Shown: in pieces, positions 45,401 through 57,500 of the stretch | Layout: each line of letters starts with the position of its first letter | Numbering within the stretch: position 1 is the first letter of the stretch | Assembly (NCBI RefSeq): GCF_000283155.1 | Contig: NW_004454224.1 | Coordinates: forward strand, 9,546,236 to 9,610,235 | Direction: 5' to 3' | DNA length: 64,000 bases | Origin: Ceratotherium simum simum | Taxonomy: Eukaryota; Chordata; Mammalia; Perissodactyla; Rhinocerotidae | The notes under the pieces: model-generated | The model's input: only the letters and a program-made list of their open reading frames with translations | The model's database searches: none | Told to the model about the DNA's origin: nothing | Program-made: the position numbers and the translations under genes

Positions 45401-48400
45401 TTCCCACCCTTGCTGGTCCGGGTCAATCTCCCGTCCCTCTTAGGTGGTGGTCTGGAGGCGCTACAGCGACTTCCGCAAGCTGCATGGAGACCTAGCCTAC
45501 ACCCACCGCAACCTCTTCCGCCGCCTGGAGGAGTTCCCTGCCTTCCCCCGCGCCCAGGTGTTCGGTGAGTGTAGATCCAAGCATTCAGCCTCAAGAGGGA
45601 GGGAGAGTTGGCAAAGGGGACCCTGCTGGTGGGGGCTGGATAGAGGGGGCCTGAAGCTCCCAGCAAAGACATGCTTCAGAAAGCTGGAAGGGCCCTTAGA
45701 GATGGCCTCACTTTACGGGTGGGGAAACCAAGGCTCAGAGCAGCCTCGCCCTTATTGACTGTCGGGTCCTTTAACATTCCTGTTGTCATTAGCCCCATTT
45801 TCAAGATGAGGCCACTAAGGCTCAGGGAGATGAAGGGGTTTGGCCTGTAAGTGAACCAGAATTCCTATCCATAGCCGATGTCTGCTCTAGCCCTGTGCTG
45901 CCCAACAACAGCACCCACGAGCCACATGTGGCTGAGGAGCGGCGGGGATGTGGCCAGTCTGAACTGAGATGTTGAAAACACACTGAAAAAAGAATGCAAA
46001 CTATCTCAATAATTTATATATTGATTACATGTTCAAATGAGAATATTTTAGATATGTTGGGTTAAATAGAATATATTATAAAATTAATGTGTTTCTTTTA
46101 ATTTTGAAAAATGTGGCTATGAGAAAATTTTAAATTACCTGTGTGGCTCATATTATATTTCTCTTGGACAGGGCAGAGCTGTTACTTGGGTCTGGACTCA
46201 CATGAGATGCCTTTTGTGGCAAGATGAAGGGTCACTGTTGGCAGGTTATGCCAGACAGCAGGGAGTGCAGCAGGCTGCTCCCCCGGTAGCATGATAACCA
46301 GGCCAGAGTTAGAGAACTCTGCGTGATACCAAGAACAGAGCAGTAAAACTGTAAAAATGGGGCAACTCGCTGTGTGACTTTGGGCAAGTCACTTTCCCTT
46401 TCTGAGCCTCACTTTCCTGCCCGTTGCATCAAAGTCAGCTGAAATTGTTTGGTTTCTTGTTGGTTGCCTGCCTCCCCCTGTCTAGGATGTGATATCCATG
46501 AGGGCAGAGACCTTGTTTCTTTCTCATTCACCCTCTGAAGTTAGCACATACTAGGCACTCAATAAACATCTGGTAAATGGGTGAATAGGGAGATTGGTCC
46601 CTCCTTGCAAGTGCCCGCACCCCGGGAAGAGCCAGGGAAGATTGCTGGGAGAATGGGGAGGGGGCAGTGGGCTACTTAGATCCTCTTGGGTGGAACCAGG
46701 AAAAGTGGCCAGAGGCCTCTGTGAGTCACTGCTTCTCTCCCCGCCCTTTGTCTTGGGGGGCTGCAGGCCGGTTTGAAGCCTCGGTGATTGAGGAGCGGCG
46801 GAAGGGCGCTGAGGACTTGCTTCGCTTCACTGTGCACATCCCTGCGCTCAACAACAGCCCCCAACTCAAGGAGTTCTTCCGGGTAGGTGTCCCTGCTTGG
46901 CCCCCGCAACACCTGGGAAGCCTGCTGCCCGCCAGGCTGCGCCCTGTGACTTCCCCTGGCTGGTCTTTCTCTCCTTCAGGGTGGGGAGGTGACACGGCCA
47001 TCCGAGGTGTCCAGGGACCTGCATATCCTGCCACCTCCTCTGATCCCCACACCCCCACCTGATGAGCCCTGGTTGCCCCAGCCGCTCCCTGCAGAGAGGA
47101 GAGGCCTGGAGGAGTTGGAGGTGCCAGGTACATCGTGGCGGGGGAGGGAGCCAGGGCTGGAGGGTCCAGGGGGTGGGACCACACCTTCCTCAGGGATCTT
47201 AGTAAAAAGCCTGAGGTGTGTCCCAGCTCCTCTGCCACCAACCTGCTGAGGAACTCTGCCCAGGCCATATCCCTTCTCTAGGCCACAGTTTCTTAATCTG
47301 TAAAATGGGCGCAAACCCTAAGACTGGGCTTGTCTATGCCCCTGATTGGCGCAAGGATTCAGTGAGAGGGTCATTCTGTTTTGAAAGCTGGGAAATGATA
47401 CGGGCAGGCATGAATGTCCCCCGTGATCTGTTCCTCAGGGGACCCCCCGCCATCCAGCCCTGCCCAGGAGGCCCTGGGTCTCCTCTTTGACTGTGGGAGC
47501 ACTGAGGAGGCGTCCAGTTCCCCTGCCCGAGGCCCCCTCACTGAGGCTGAGCTTGCCCTTTTCGACCCCTTCTCCAAGGAAGGTAACAAGCTGGTGCAGG
47601 GGTGGGGGCGGCAGGAGGGGGCGCTGGGGCAGGAGGTCTTTAGGGGCAGGGAGGCAGGCAGAGCCACCAACTAGCCTGTGTGGTGCCTGTGTAAATCTGA
47701 GAATGGCATGCACGCAAATGGCAGCCTCGATGAGAATTAGAAGCAGACGCCCCTCCCCGGGTGCCACAGCCCTGGCTATGGCTTTGCCAGCTGGGTGCCC
47801 CTGTACAGTGAATAACAGTGGACAAAGGGAATGAGTCACTTCCCATGATGAGATCTTCTCCCTGAGAAAGTTCTGGAACCAGCAGGGATCACACTGCTCT
47901 GGGAGTTTTAGTTCCTTCCCTTGGAAGACCGAGAGCGGGGTTTCCTGGCTGGCTCAGGGTCCGGCTGCGGATCCTGAAGGCAGGAGAGGCATGTTGGTCA
48001 AGGGGGTGAGGCCGGGGCTCGGAGAGCAGCAGGACAAGCCCCTGGAGCAGCTGGCATGGGGGTTACGAGAGATGAAGGGCCCCCATGGAGATCCGGGTGC
48101 TGAGCCCCCAGCTCTGAGAGCCAGAGATCTGACAGTCCCAGGCTCTGCGACACTGGATCTCTTCGTTCTGAAATCTCTGAGTTTATGCTGTTACAGCATA
48201 AACTGTACATGTACAGTGTACATGTACCCCAAACATGGGGTGTTGAAGTGGCTGATCTCACTTCAGGATCGTCATGAAACAGTTTCATTTTTGATTCCTC
48301 AACAGTCTTTTAAAGCCTATTTTGTTGGATTCCCTTCTTCGCCCTTTAGTGACCTCCTGGGCAGACCTTTAGCTTTCTGGTCAGTTTTAGGCGTTTGAGT

Positions 48401-50308
48401 TCTCTCATCCTCAGGTCCAATCCAAATCAGGACTCGGTCTGCCATCCAGTTTTCAGCCTGGATGAGGCTCAGGCCTGACTGGGTGGTGATGAGGCTGTGA
48501 GGAGTGCCCTTTTACTCTGCTTGTTGTGCTCCCTCCCCTCCCTGCTTCTGCCCCTCCAGGGTTGGGGAGAGGAAGAAGGGATGGAGGGGACAAGTGGAGG
48601 TGGTGTTGCTGGGGCTGATGTACCTGGCAGGTGTACATGAGGTACCTGATGTACCTGAGAGGCAGGTGCCCAAATACTCTGCCTGAGCCCCCTGGGGTAC
48701 CCGGTGGGCAGCTGCTCAAGCAGGACCCTGTCCTCCCACGAGACATTCCCTCGGCCCACAGGAAAACTCCCCAAATCCCTCCAAGGCCTGGAAGTGCATT
48801 TTGCTCAGATGCTGCTGTCATGAGCAGCTCCAGTGAGCCTCTCGCCATCAGAATTCTCCAGCAAGGAGCCGGCTCTCGTCTCTCTCTTCATCACATGCAC
48901 CAAACTCCTGAATTTAAGCACTAGGGTGTCCCAAGAACTCTTCTGTCTTCTGCTCCATTATAACACAGGCGGGGCTGTAGGTCCAGCTGGGAAGTGAGAT
49001 GTCATCTTCCCTTCCTACATGAGGCCCCTGGTCTCCTCGTGGGGTCACCAGGACGGGGCTGGAGAGATGCCCACCTTCCCTCTCCAGGACAGTGGTGTGC
49101 CGTGGTGCTTCCTGCTCCTGCACCTTCCTTTCAAATGCTTTTTCACCAAATCTCTAGCGTTCTTGTGTGAAGCTGCAGAAGGGATGTTTGAGCACCTCTT
49201 TGCCAGTCCTGGCCCTTCTTTCTGGAATGTGAGGATCCCTACCACCACCGTCTTCACATTCGAGGCCTCAGCTGAGATTTTAAGACTTCAAAAAAGCCCT
49301 GAGATTCTCTGAATCCATTATTCTAACATTCCAAGGCTTGGAGCGTTTCTAACCTTGGCCTCGTGTAGTTGGTCTAGCATCCTTCAGTTAAACTTTGTGG
49401 AGGAAATTCTTAGATTTGTAGATCAACTGTAGTGAGGAGGGAAGTAGGAACAGTGACCCAGCGCTTGCAAACTACCGTCAATGTGCATCGAAAGAAATTG
49501 GATTGCTCAGACACTGTTCCCCTCCACCCGGGTGGGTTGGTACCCTGATGGGCAAGAGAGGTCTGGGGATGAGCAGCAGGCCCTGGGAAAGGGAGGGCCA
49601 GTGTGGCCTGAGTCCTCCGTATCTGATTGCAGAAGGTGCAGGCCCCACTCCTACCCACATAAGTGAGCTGGCAGCAATGGAGGCAGAGACTGAAAGGCTG
49701 AACCAGGAACCTTGGGAGCCAGGAGGGCAGGAGGAGGAAGAGGATGAGGAAGGAGGGCCTGCCCCTGCCTATCTGAGCCAAGCCACAGAGCTCATCACTC
49801 AGGCCCTGCGGGACGAGAAGGCAGGTGCCTACCCTGCAGCTCTGCAGGGCTACCGGGACGGCGTGCACATCCTGCTGCAGGGAGTTCCGGGTGAGTAGGG
49901 GTGGAGGGGGAGGGTCAGGCCTGGGGTCCCAGATGGTGCAGTGAAGGGAAGGGAAAGTAAAAACCCAGCAATTCAAGGATCAGAATTGCTCCTCACTGGC
50001 CAGCTGTGTAACCTTGGGCAGTTTCTTTTCCTCTTGTGGCCTCAGTTTTCTTATTTGCAAAATGGGGAGAATACATTCGACTCCCAGGCAGGGGGTAAAG
50101 ACACCTGTTGATGCTCTGTGAACTGGAAGGGGCTAGACCAGGGGTTCTGAACCTAGGTACCTGGGCCCAGGTGCCTCAGCTGAGCCATTCTCTCTCCACA
50201 GGTGACCCATCGCCTGCCCGCCGGGAGGGTGTGAAGAAGAAGGCAGCCGAGTACCTGAGGCGGGCAGAGGAAATCCTGCACCTGCACCTGTCCCAAGTCC
50301 CACCCTGA
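42110..50308 (+). CDS. SNX15: SNX15, sorting nexin 15 (8 coding exons, 342 aa)
   Basis: Coding exons: 42110-42208, 45211-45246, 45444-45564, 46767-46882, 46980-47127, 47439-47582, 49633-49890 and 50202-50308. They join to 342 codons, equal to the human protein as remembered. Residues 1-125 form the PX domain, with the phosphoinositide-binding RRYSDF motif and the FPAFPRAQVFGRFE loop. The middle is proline-rich and then acidic (GGQEEEEDEEGG). Residues from about 265 form the MIT domain, ending LHLSQVPP. Sorting nexins of this type bind endosomal membrane lipids and act in endosome-to-Golgi and plasma-membrane traffic. The ATG was chosen because MSRQAKDDF matches the family start and lies in the CpG-rich first exon. 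All introns are GT/AG. Confidence 0.98.
42540..43380. other. SNX15 intron 1, AT-rich part
   Basis: AT-rich sequence without a recognisable repeat name. No coding pattern. Confidence 0.4.
43390..44310 (-). mobile_element. L1 fragment, antisense, in SNX15 intron 1
   Basis: 'gaggtgaccgctgtcctgac', 'catgcaaatggaatcacaca', 'aggagtggaattgctatgtc' and 'gaatgatgttgagcatattt' give a long antisense L1 3' region. Confidence 0.85.
44365..44690 (+). repeat. MIR SINE interrupted by an ERE
   Basis: MIR text 'gtgtgtgaccttgcacaggt' and 'gcctctgtttcctcatct' stops at 44,461 and resumes at 44,589 with 'gtttccttgtcttttaaatg'. Confidence 0.7.
44462..44588 (-). mobile_element. 5'-truncated ERE SINE
   Basis: Reverse ERE tail and body ('gattggccctgagctaacat', 'ccccagtaggtagttgtatg') that stops at 'ccttctagttgttcc', so the tRNA-like head is missing. 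Flanked by GTTTCCTCATCTTTT (44447-44461) and GTTTCCTTGTCTTTT (44589-44603). Confidence 0.85.
45211..45246 (+). CDS. SNX15: SNX15 coding exon 2 of 8 (residues 34-45)
   Basis: A 36-bp micro-exon, FISKKDPEDVKE, phase 0 at both ends. Confidence 0.95.
45444..45564 (+). CDS. SNX15: SNX15 coding exon 3 of 8 (residues 46-86)
   Basis: Carries VVVWRRYSDFRKLHGDL, the core lipid-binding motif of the PX domain. Splits Gly86 after one base. Confidence 0.98.
45890..46186 (+). mobile_element. hAT-type DNA transposon remnant in SNX15 intron 3
   Basis: Ends are inverted: 'ccctgtgctgcccaacaa' on the left and 'ctcttggacagggcagag' on the right. The inside has 'gagccacatgtggctgagga' and 'gggttaaatagaatatatta'. 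Non-coding. Confidence 0.65.
46330..46575 (+). repeat. MIR fragment followed by L2-like tail
   Basis: 'ctgtgtgactttgggcaagt' then 'cactaggcactcaataaaca'-type wording near the end. Confidence 0.6.
46767..46882 (+). CDS. SNX15: SNX15 coding exon 4 of 8 (residues 86-124)
   Basis: RFEASVIEERRKGAEDLL through KEFFR completes the PX domain. Phase 0 end. Confidence 0.97.
46980..47127 (+). CDS. SNX15: SNX15 coding exon 5 of 8 (residues 125-174)
   Basis: GGEVTRPSEVSRDLHILPPP and onward: the proline-rich linker. Confidence 0.95.
47439..47582 (+). CDS. SNX15: SNX15 coding exon 6 of 8 (residues 174-222)
   Basis: DPPPSSPAQEALGLLFDC to LFDPFSKE. Confidence 0.96.
48180..48228. repeat. Perfect inverted repeat followed by two palindromes
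   Basis: 11-bp arms (48180-48190 and 48194-48204, AGTTTATGCTG and its complement) around TTA. Then the palindrome TGTACATGTACA (48204-48215) and GTACATGTAC (48218-48227). In SNX15 intron 6. Confidence 0.85.
48600..48665. repeat. Cluster of GTACCTG/CAGGTGTAC units
   Basis: The text 'ctgatgtacctg' occurs twice, with 'caggtgtacatgaggtacct' between them. Confidence 0.7.
49633..49890 (+). CDS. SNX15: SNX15 coding exon 7 of 8 (residues 222-308)
   Basis: Acidic linker plus the first MIT helices (AYLSQATELITQALRDEKAG). Confidence 0.97.
49960..50110 (+). repeat. MIR SINE in SNX15 intron 7
   Basis: 'ccagctgtgtaaccttgggc' then 'tttgcaaaatggggagaa'. Confidence 0.7.
50202..50308 (+). CDS. SNX15: SNX15 coding exon 8 of 8 (residues 308-342)
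   Basis: Final MIT helix (KKKAAEYLRRAEEILHLHL) and TGA. Confidence 0.97.
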
Positions 50309-50448
50309 GAGGGAGTGCCTCCCTCCCCAGGACTCCAGCTCCAGCACTGCCAGCCGCCCCCCTCTCCTTCCCCTGGTGCCTGGTCCTGTCTCCTGGTCTT
50401 GTAACTCCAGGGGCCATTTCTGTATGTAACTGGACCAAGAATGAGAAA

Positions 50449-50454
50449 AATAAT
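50449..50454 (+). terminator. SNX15: Possible non-canonical SNX15 poly(A) signal (AATAAT)
   Basis: AATAAT about 140 bp after the stop, preceded by two TGTA motifs. It is the only AATAAA-like hexamer in the unique 3' flank before the repeats begin. Assignment is inferred. Confidence 0.4.
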
Positions 50455-50583
50455 GAATTCTCAGCTCCCTGACCACACCTGCCACCTTGCAATCAGGGAC
50501 TCACACTTCTGATCCTGCTTGTCTCTATCTTGATGTGTGAGCAGCAGCTCTGGTCACTAAACTCTCCGTCCACCCATGTAGAA

Positions 50584-51140
50584 CCGGGGTCTGCAAACGA
50601 CGGCCTGTAGCCAAGTCTGGCCCACTGCCTTTTTTTGTAAGGCCAATGAGCTAGAATGGTTTTTACATTTTTTAACAGTTGAAAAAAATCAAAAGAATAA
50701 TATTCTGGGGCCGGCCCCGTGGCTTGGTGGTTAAGGGCGCGCGCTCCGATGCTGGTGGCCCGGGTTCAGATCCCGGGCGCGCACCGAGGCACCACTTCTC
50801 CGTCCATCCTGAGGCCGAGTCCCACATACAGCAACTTGAAGGATGTGCAGCTATGACATACAACTATCTACTGGGGCTTTGGGGGGAAAAAATAAATAAA
50901 TAAAAATCTTTAAAAAAAAAGAATAATATTCTGTGACAGGTGCAACTTACATGAAGTTTAAGGATCTAAAAATAAAATTTATGGGAACACAACTGGGCTC
51001 ATTAGTTTAGCATCGTCTATGGTTGCTTTCCCGCCACACCAGCAGAGTTGAATAGGTGCAGAGTTGAGAAGTTGCGACCCGCAAATTCCAAAAGATTTAC
51101 TATTGGCTCTTTGCAGAAAAGCTGGCTGACGCCTGATCTA
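50584..51140 (+). mobile_element. hAT-type DNA transposon remnant split by an ERE
   Basis: Left end 'cggggtctgcaaacgacgg', right end 'gaaaagctggctgacgcct'. Between them 'ggtttttacattttttaac' and 'tctatggttgctttcccgcc'. An ERE occupies 50,708-50,916. Confidence 0.7.
50708..50916 (+). mobile_element. ERE SINE (ERE1-like) 0.4 kb downstream of SNX15
   Basis: Head 'gggccggccccgtggcttgg', B-box-like 'ggttcagatcccgggcgcgc', AAAT tail carrying overlapping AATAAA hexamers (50891-50904). Exact 17-bp target duplication AAAAGAATAATATTCTG at 50691-50707 and 50917-50933. Confidence 0.97.
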
Positions 51141-51320
51141 GAAAACGGGGAGAATAGTCTCCAAAGGAACGGTGGAGAATAACAGGCCGGTTGAGCCGGG
51201 TTACCCGTTTTGGCGAGGGGGCAGGCAAGCCAAACATTGATGGTTCGGTGGGCTGGAACATGGAAAGGCGTGGCTCCGCTCCTGCCCCGCCCCTCCTGCA
51301 AAGCGATTGGTTGCAGAAGG

Positions 51321-51346
51321 AACTACAAACCGGTGCATCATGGGAG
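51321..51346 (+). promoter_or_regulatory. ACTACAA-type promoter element, copy 1
   Basis: Begins AACTACAA and ends GGGAG. 21 of 26 positions match the second copy 102 bp downstream. It resembles the ACTACAA half of ZNF143 (Staf) sites, but the usual CCCA core is not present. Confidence 0.5.
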
Positions 51347-51385
51347 TGGCCAAGACTGCGCGCGGCGCTTTATGGGGGGTATTAG

Positions 51386-53814
<2,429 letters not shown>

Positions 53815-53889
53815 GGAGGGGCTGTTCAGTCTCCCAGAGCCCAGGACTCGGTGTGAGCACTCAGGTTTCTTTTTTCATGATTCCCACCC

Positions 53890-53895
53890 AATAAA
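53890..53895 (+). terminator. SAC3D1: SAC3D1 poly(A) signal (AATAAA)
   Basis: Canonical hexamer 75 bp after the stop codon. Confidence 0.85.
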
Positions 53896-53928
53896 AGGAA
53901 CTTGCTTTGTAGGGACAACAGCTATTGA

Positions 53929-53934
53929 TTTATT
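53929..53934 (-). terminator. NAALADL1: Candidate NAALADL1 poly(A) signal (AATAAA)
   Basis: AATAAA on the minus strand, the first canonical hexamer I found downstream of the NAALADL1 stop. It faces the SAC3D1 signal across 33 bp. Confidence 0.6.
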
Positions 53935-54374
53935 TGGGGGAAGGCAGGGAGGAGTTGAGACACGCCAGGGCCATGGGGGTAGAGGAAACCAGACTGGGCA
54001 AGGCCCTGTCCACCCTGGACCTCAGTTTCCCTGCTGGTCCCTGAGGGATGGCCCTGGTAATCTCTGAGTTGGCATCTAAGGTTGGCATTATGCATCCCTT
54101 CCTCACCCACCCCCCACCAAGAGCAGTTGGTGGTTTTGCCATTTCCCACTATCCCCTGCCAACCAAGAGCTAGGATGAGGGAGATTTTCATCCGGGGCTT
54201 GTCACTCCCTCAGGTGTTCACCACTGGTGGGACCCCAAGCTGTTGCCTTAAGCATGAGAGGGTCCCCTTGTTTTGCCCTCTCCTGGCATCAGGGAAGACT
54301 GGGACACACCTAAAGGAAACTGGAGTGGGAGGGGATTAGGATAAAGGGGGGGGGCTGAAGAATGAGGGCTGGGG

Positions 54375-54561
54375 TCAGAGGTCAGCCACAGGCCTCAGGG
54401 TGGCTGCTGCAGCCTCCACAGCTGCCACCACAATGCTGAGCTGCCTCTGCACCTCAGCCCAGGCTGCAGATCCGGGGTCTGTGTTCATGGCTGTGGAGTA
54501 GGCAATGGCCAGGCCCGGGAACGTGGTTATGGAGCTGGTGAGGGGTGCCCAGAGCACGTGG
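54375..54561 (-). CDS. NAALADL1: NAALADL1 last coding exon
   Basis: [18 protein letters not shown] through the C-terminal RPVADL and TGA. Part of the helical domain. Confidence 0.96.
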
Positions 54562-57500
54562 CTGACAGGAGAAATGGAGGAGGATCAGGGTCATTTGGGG
54601 GCCAGGAAAGAGGGGAGCTTCAGCCTGGAACGGGCTCAGCTCCTGTATACAGCTAGGCACAAAAGCACCGCCCCACTGCCTGAAAGGTGAGGCCCTTACA
54701 GCAGTGGAGATGTGGGTTCTAGTCCCAGGGTGACCTTGACCGATTTGCCTCCCCTCCTTTGAGCCTGATTCTCCAACTGTCTCAAGGGATGGCATGTGCT
54801 CTAAAGGCCAGCGAAACTCTGATATTCTCCTCCCTCAGGCGGGTGCCCATTGCCCAGCCTCACCCCAGCACACCTCCCCAGACTGGGGCTCACCTGTAGT
54901 AGCGTTCTTCTGGGAAGGCTTGCGGGTTCAGGAAGGACCGTTCCAAGAGCATCAGCTGGTCATTGATCATCCGGACCTGCAGGGGGCTGGAGGTGGCAGG
55001 ACCTGTGGCTCACCCTGGAGCCAGTGGCCCAGCTGCTAGCCTGCATCCTGCCCTGGAAGCCACCCTCCCAGACACCTCTTTGCTGCCCCTGCTCACTCGG
55101 GGGTGCCCTTCTGCAGCTCTGATATCTGTTCATCCAAGTCCGCGGCTGCCCCCTGGAACTTGTCCACTGCGGTCACCAGAGGCTCTGTGGGGAGCAACCG
55201 GCATCTTAGCCCTGGCGGTGCAGGGTTCCCCATACCTCAATGTCAGGGGGACTCCGTACCCAGGCTGATGCCGTTCTGCTGCAACAGGTCCCCAAAGTCC
55301 TCCTGGGCAGCCTGCAGGAAGCTGTGGAGGGTCTCGCTGTAGTCAGTGATGTTGAGAGGCAGGAAGAGACTGTCACTGAGCCGAAGAAGTACATTCCCCA
55401 CCATCCGGGCCACGGCCTGGTGGCTGCTGAAGCCTTCAGGGAAGGTGACAAGGTCAGGGCTCCGTCTTCAGCCCACACTCCTCCAGCCCCAGGATGCCCC
55501 TTGGCCCTCTCCTCACCAGGGTCCACAAAGTTCTCCACGTAACCAAAGGTGTCGAAGGCTGTGTGGTAGGTGGGGTAGATCCGGGCTGAGGTCTTGCTCT
55601 GGGGGAACAAGGCCCAGAGGTGACAGGCTTGGGATGGGAAGTGAGAGGAGGTGTATTATAGTAAGCTACAATGTAGGGGCATTATCTCGAATAACTCATC
55701 GCCACATCCATGAGGAAGGTTCTAGAATTCCCACTTTACAGAGGAGGAAACTGAGGCTCAGAAAGGTTAAGTAACCTGCCTGACATCACACAGCTAATAA
55801 GTGGCAGAGCTGAATTCAAATCCAGCTCCACCTCCCAGGAGCAGTGTGGCCAGGCGGGGAGAAAGGGCATTTTGGAGCATCAAACAGGGAGACACAGGCT
55901 CCCTTATCTTATCTCACCCTCACACCAATGCTGTGGATCATCCCTGTTTTATACTGTTATTTATTCTGAGATAAACATTTCTTCACATTTTAAGATCTCT
56001 GGAGTCAGATGATCTGCTTCTTACAGTCAGTGTCATCCTACAACTAATTGGCAGTGGTTTTATCCCTCCTGAATAGTGCGTATCATAATAGTGTATCTTA
56101 CAATCAGTAGTATCTTAAATTTGATAAAATAATGTCGATGAGCGTAAACAGATGCACAGAGAGGTTAAGAAACTTGGCGGAGGTAGTGCAGCTACTGAGG
56201 GACGGCCCCGGGTTCAGTCTGCACTAGCGCAGCCCGCAGGAGAGGAGAGGGCTGGTGGAGCGAGGTACCGAGCTGGGGGAAGGAGGGGTGCCCGCTCACC
56301 CGGTCATAGGTGTAGGCGAGGTCCATGGAGGAGATGCCCAGGAAGTGGATGAAGGGTGCGTAGTCGCTGCCAGCAGCCAGGGTGCCCATCCTGGGGGAAG
56401 GAGGATGGTCCGCCTGGAGGGCGCTAGGCCAGCCCGCCCTCCCGGGGCCCCCGTCCCGGCCCTGGGCTCACCTGGGGATCACGCCGTACACCGGGCTGCT
56501 ACGGTTGTAATATCGGATCCAGTTGTCGTAGATGCTGAGGTTGCTGTGGCCTGGTGCGGAGATCTGGCCGGGAGGGGAATCTAGTCTAGGGCTGGCCCCT
56601 CCCTAGGGCCAACAACCACGCGGGTCCTCCGCCCGGCCCGCCCGAGTCTCCAGCCCAGGCACTCTCGTGCAGGTCCTACAAGGCCCGCCCCCAGCCTCAG
56701 TCCCACCCCAGCCCCGCCCACCCCGTGTAGCCCCGCCCCTTCCACCTGTTTGGCTGCGGTGAAGATAACGCTCTGGACCGGGGGCGTCCCCTGGCCCCTG
56801 AAGGAGACGTTGGCTGTGGGAGGATCAGAGAACGACTCTCTTCGAGCTCCAGTCCCTTCATGTCCCGCCTTCCCCAGTCAGCCCAGGCACGCCCCATACC
56901 AAACACCGAGATGTCCACGTTGATGTAGGCCACGGTGCGCTCCTGCAGCTTGCTAAACAACTCCTGCAGGTTCGAGAGGCGACATCAGCTCGGCGCTGCC
57001 CCGTCCCGGGAACCGCCCCCCCATCCCCTACCCCGCGGGGTTCACTCACCTCCGTGAATTCTGTGGAGCCAATGAGCCCAAACTCCTCTGCGCCCCAGCT
57101 TCCGAATATGACTGATCTGCGGGGACGCCAGGTGCCTGCGGGGGGAGGGGGGTGACAAAAGGCTGGAGGACAGGGTCCCCGGCTCCTCGGGTGGCTTAGG
57201 GAAAAGGTTGGGGACGTGGAGAAGAGGGAAGGGCTGGAAGGGGTGGAGCAGCTGGTGACAGGAGGTAGGCACCTCTTCAGCCAAGCCTTCCTGGAGGCTT
57301 CATCCTCCTTTACCCAGCCCCCCTCCCCTGCTGTGACACTCGCCCCCCAAATTGTCCCCAGCACCAACCTCCCTTGGCCAGGCGGTCCCTTCTGCAAGAA
57401 GGCCCTGCCTCCCTCTTCTCTATAGGCATGCTTTGAGAAGACCTCCTGACCCTCCATTCCCACTCTCTCCTCCGCGCAGTCGGTGCAAACTCGCCCATAA

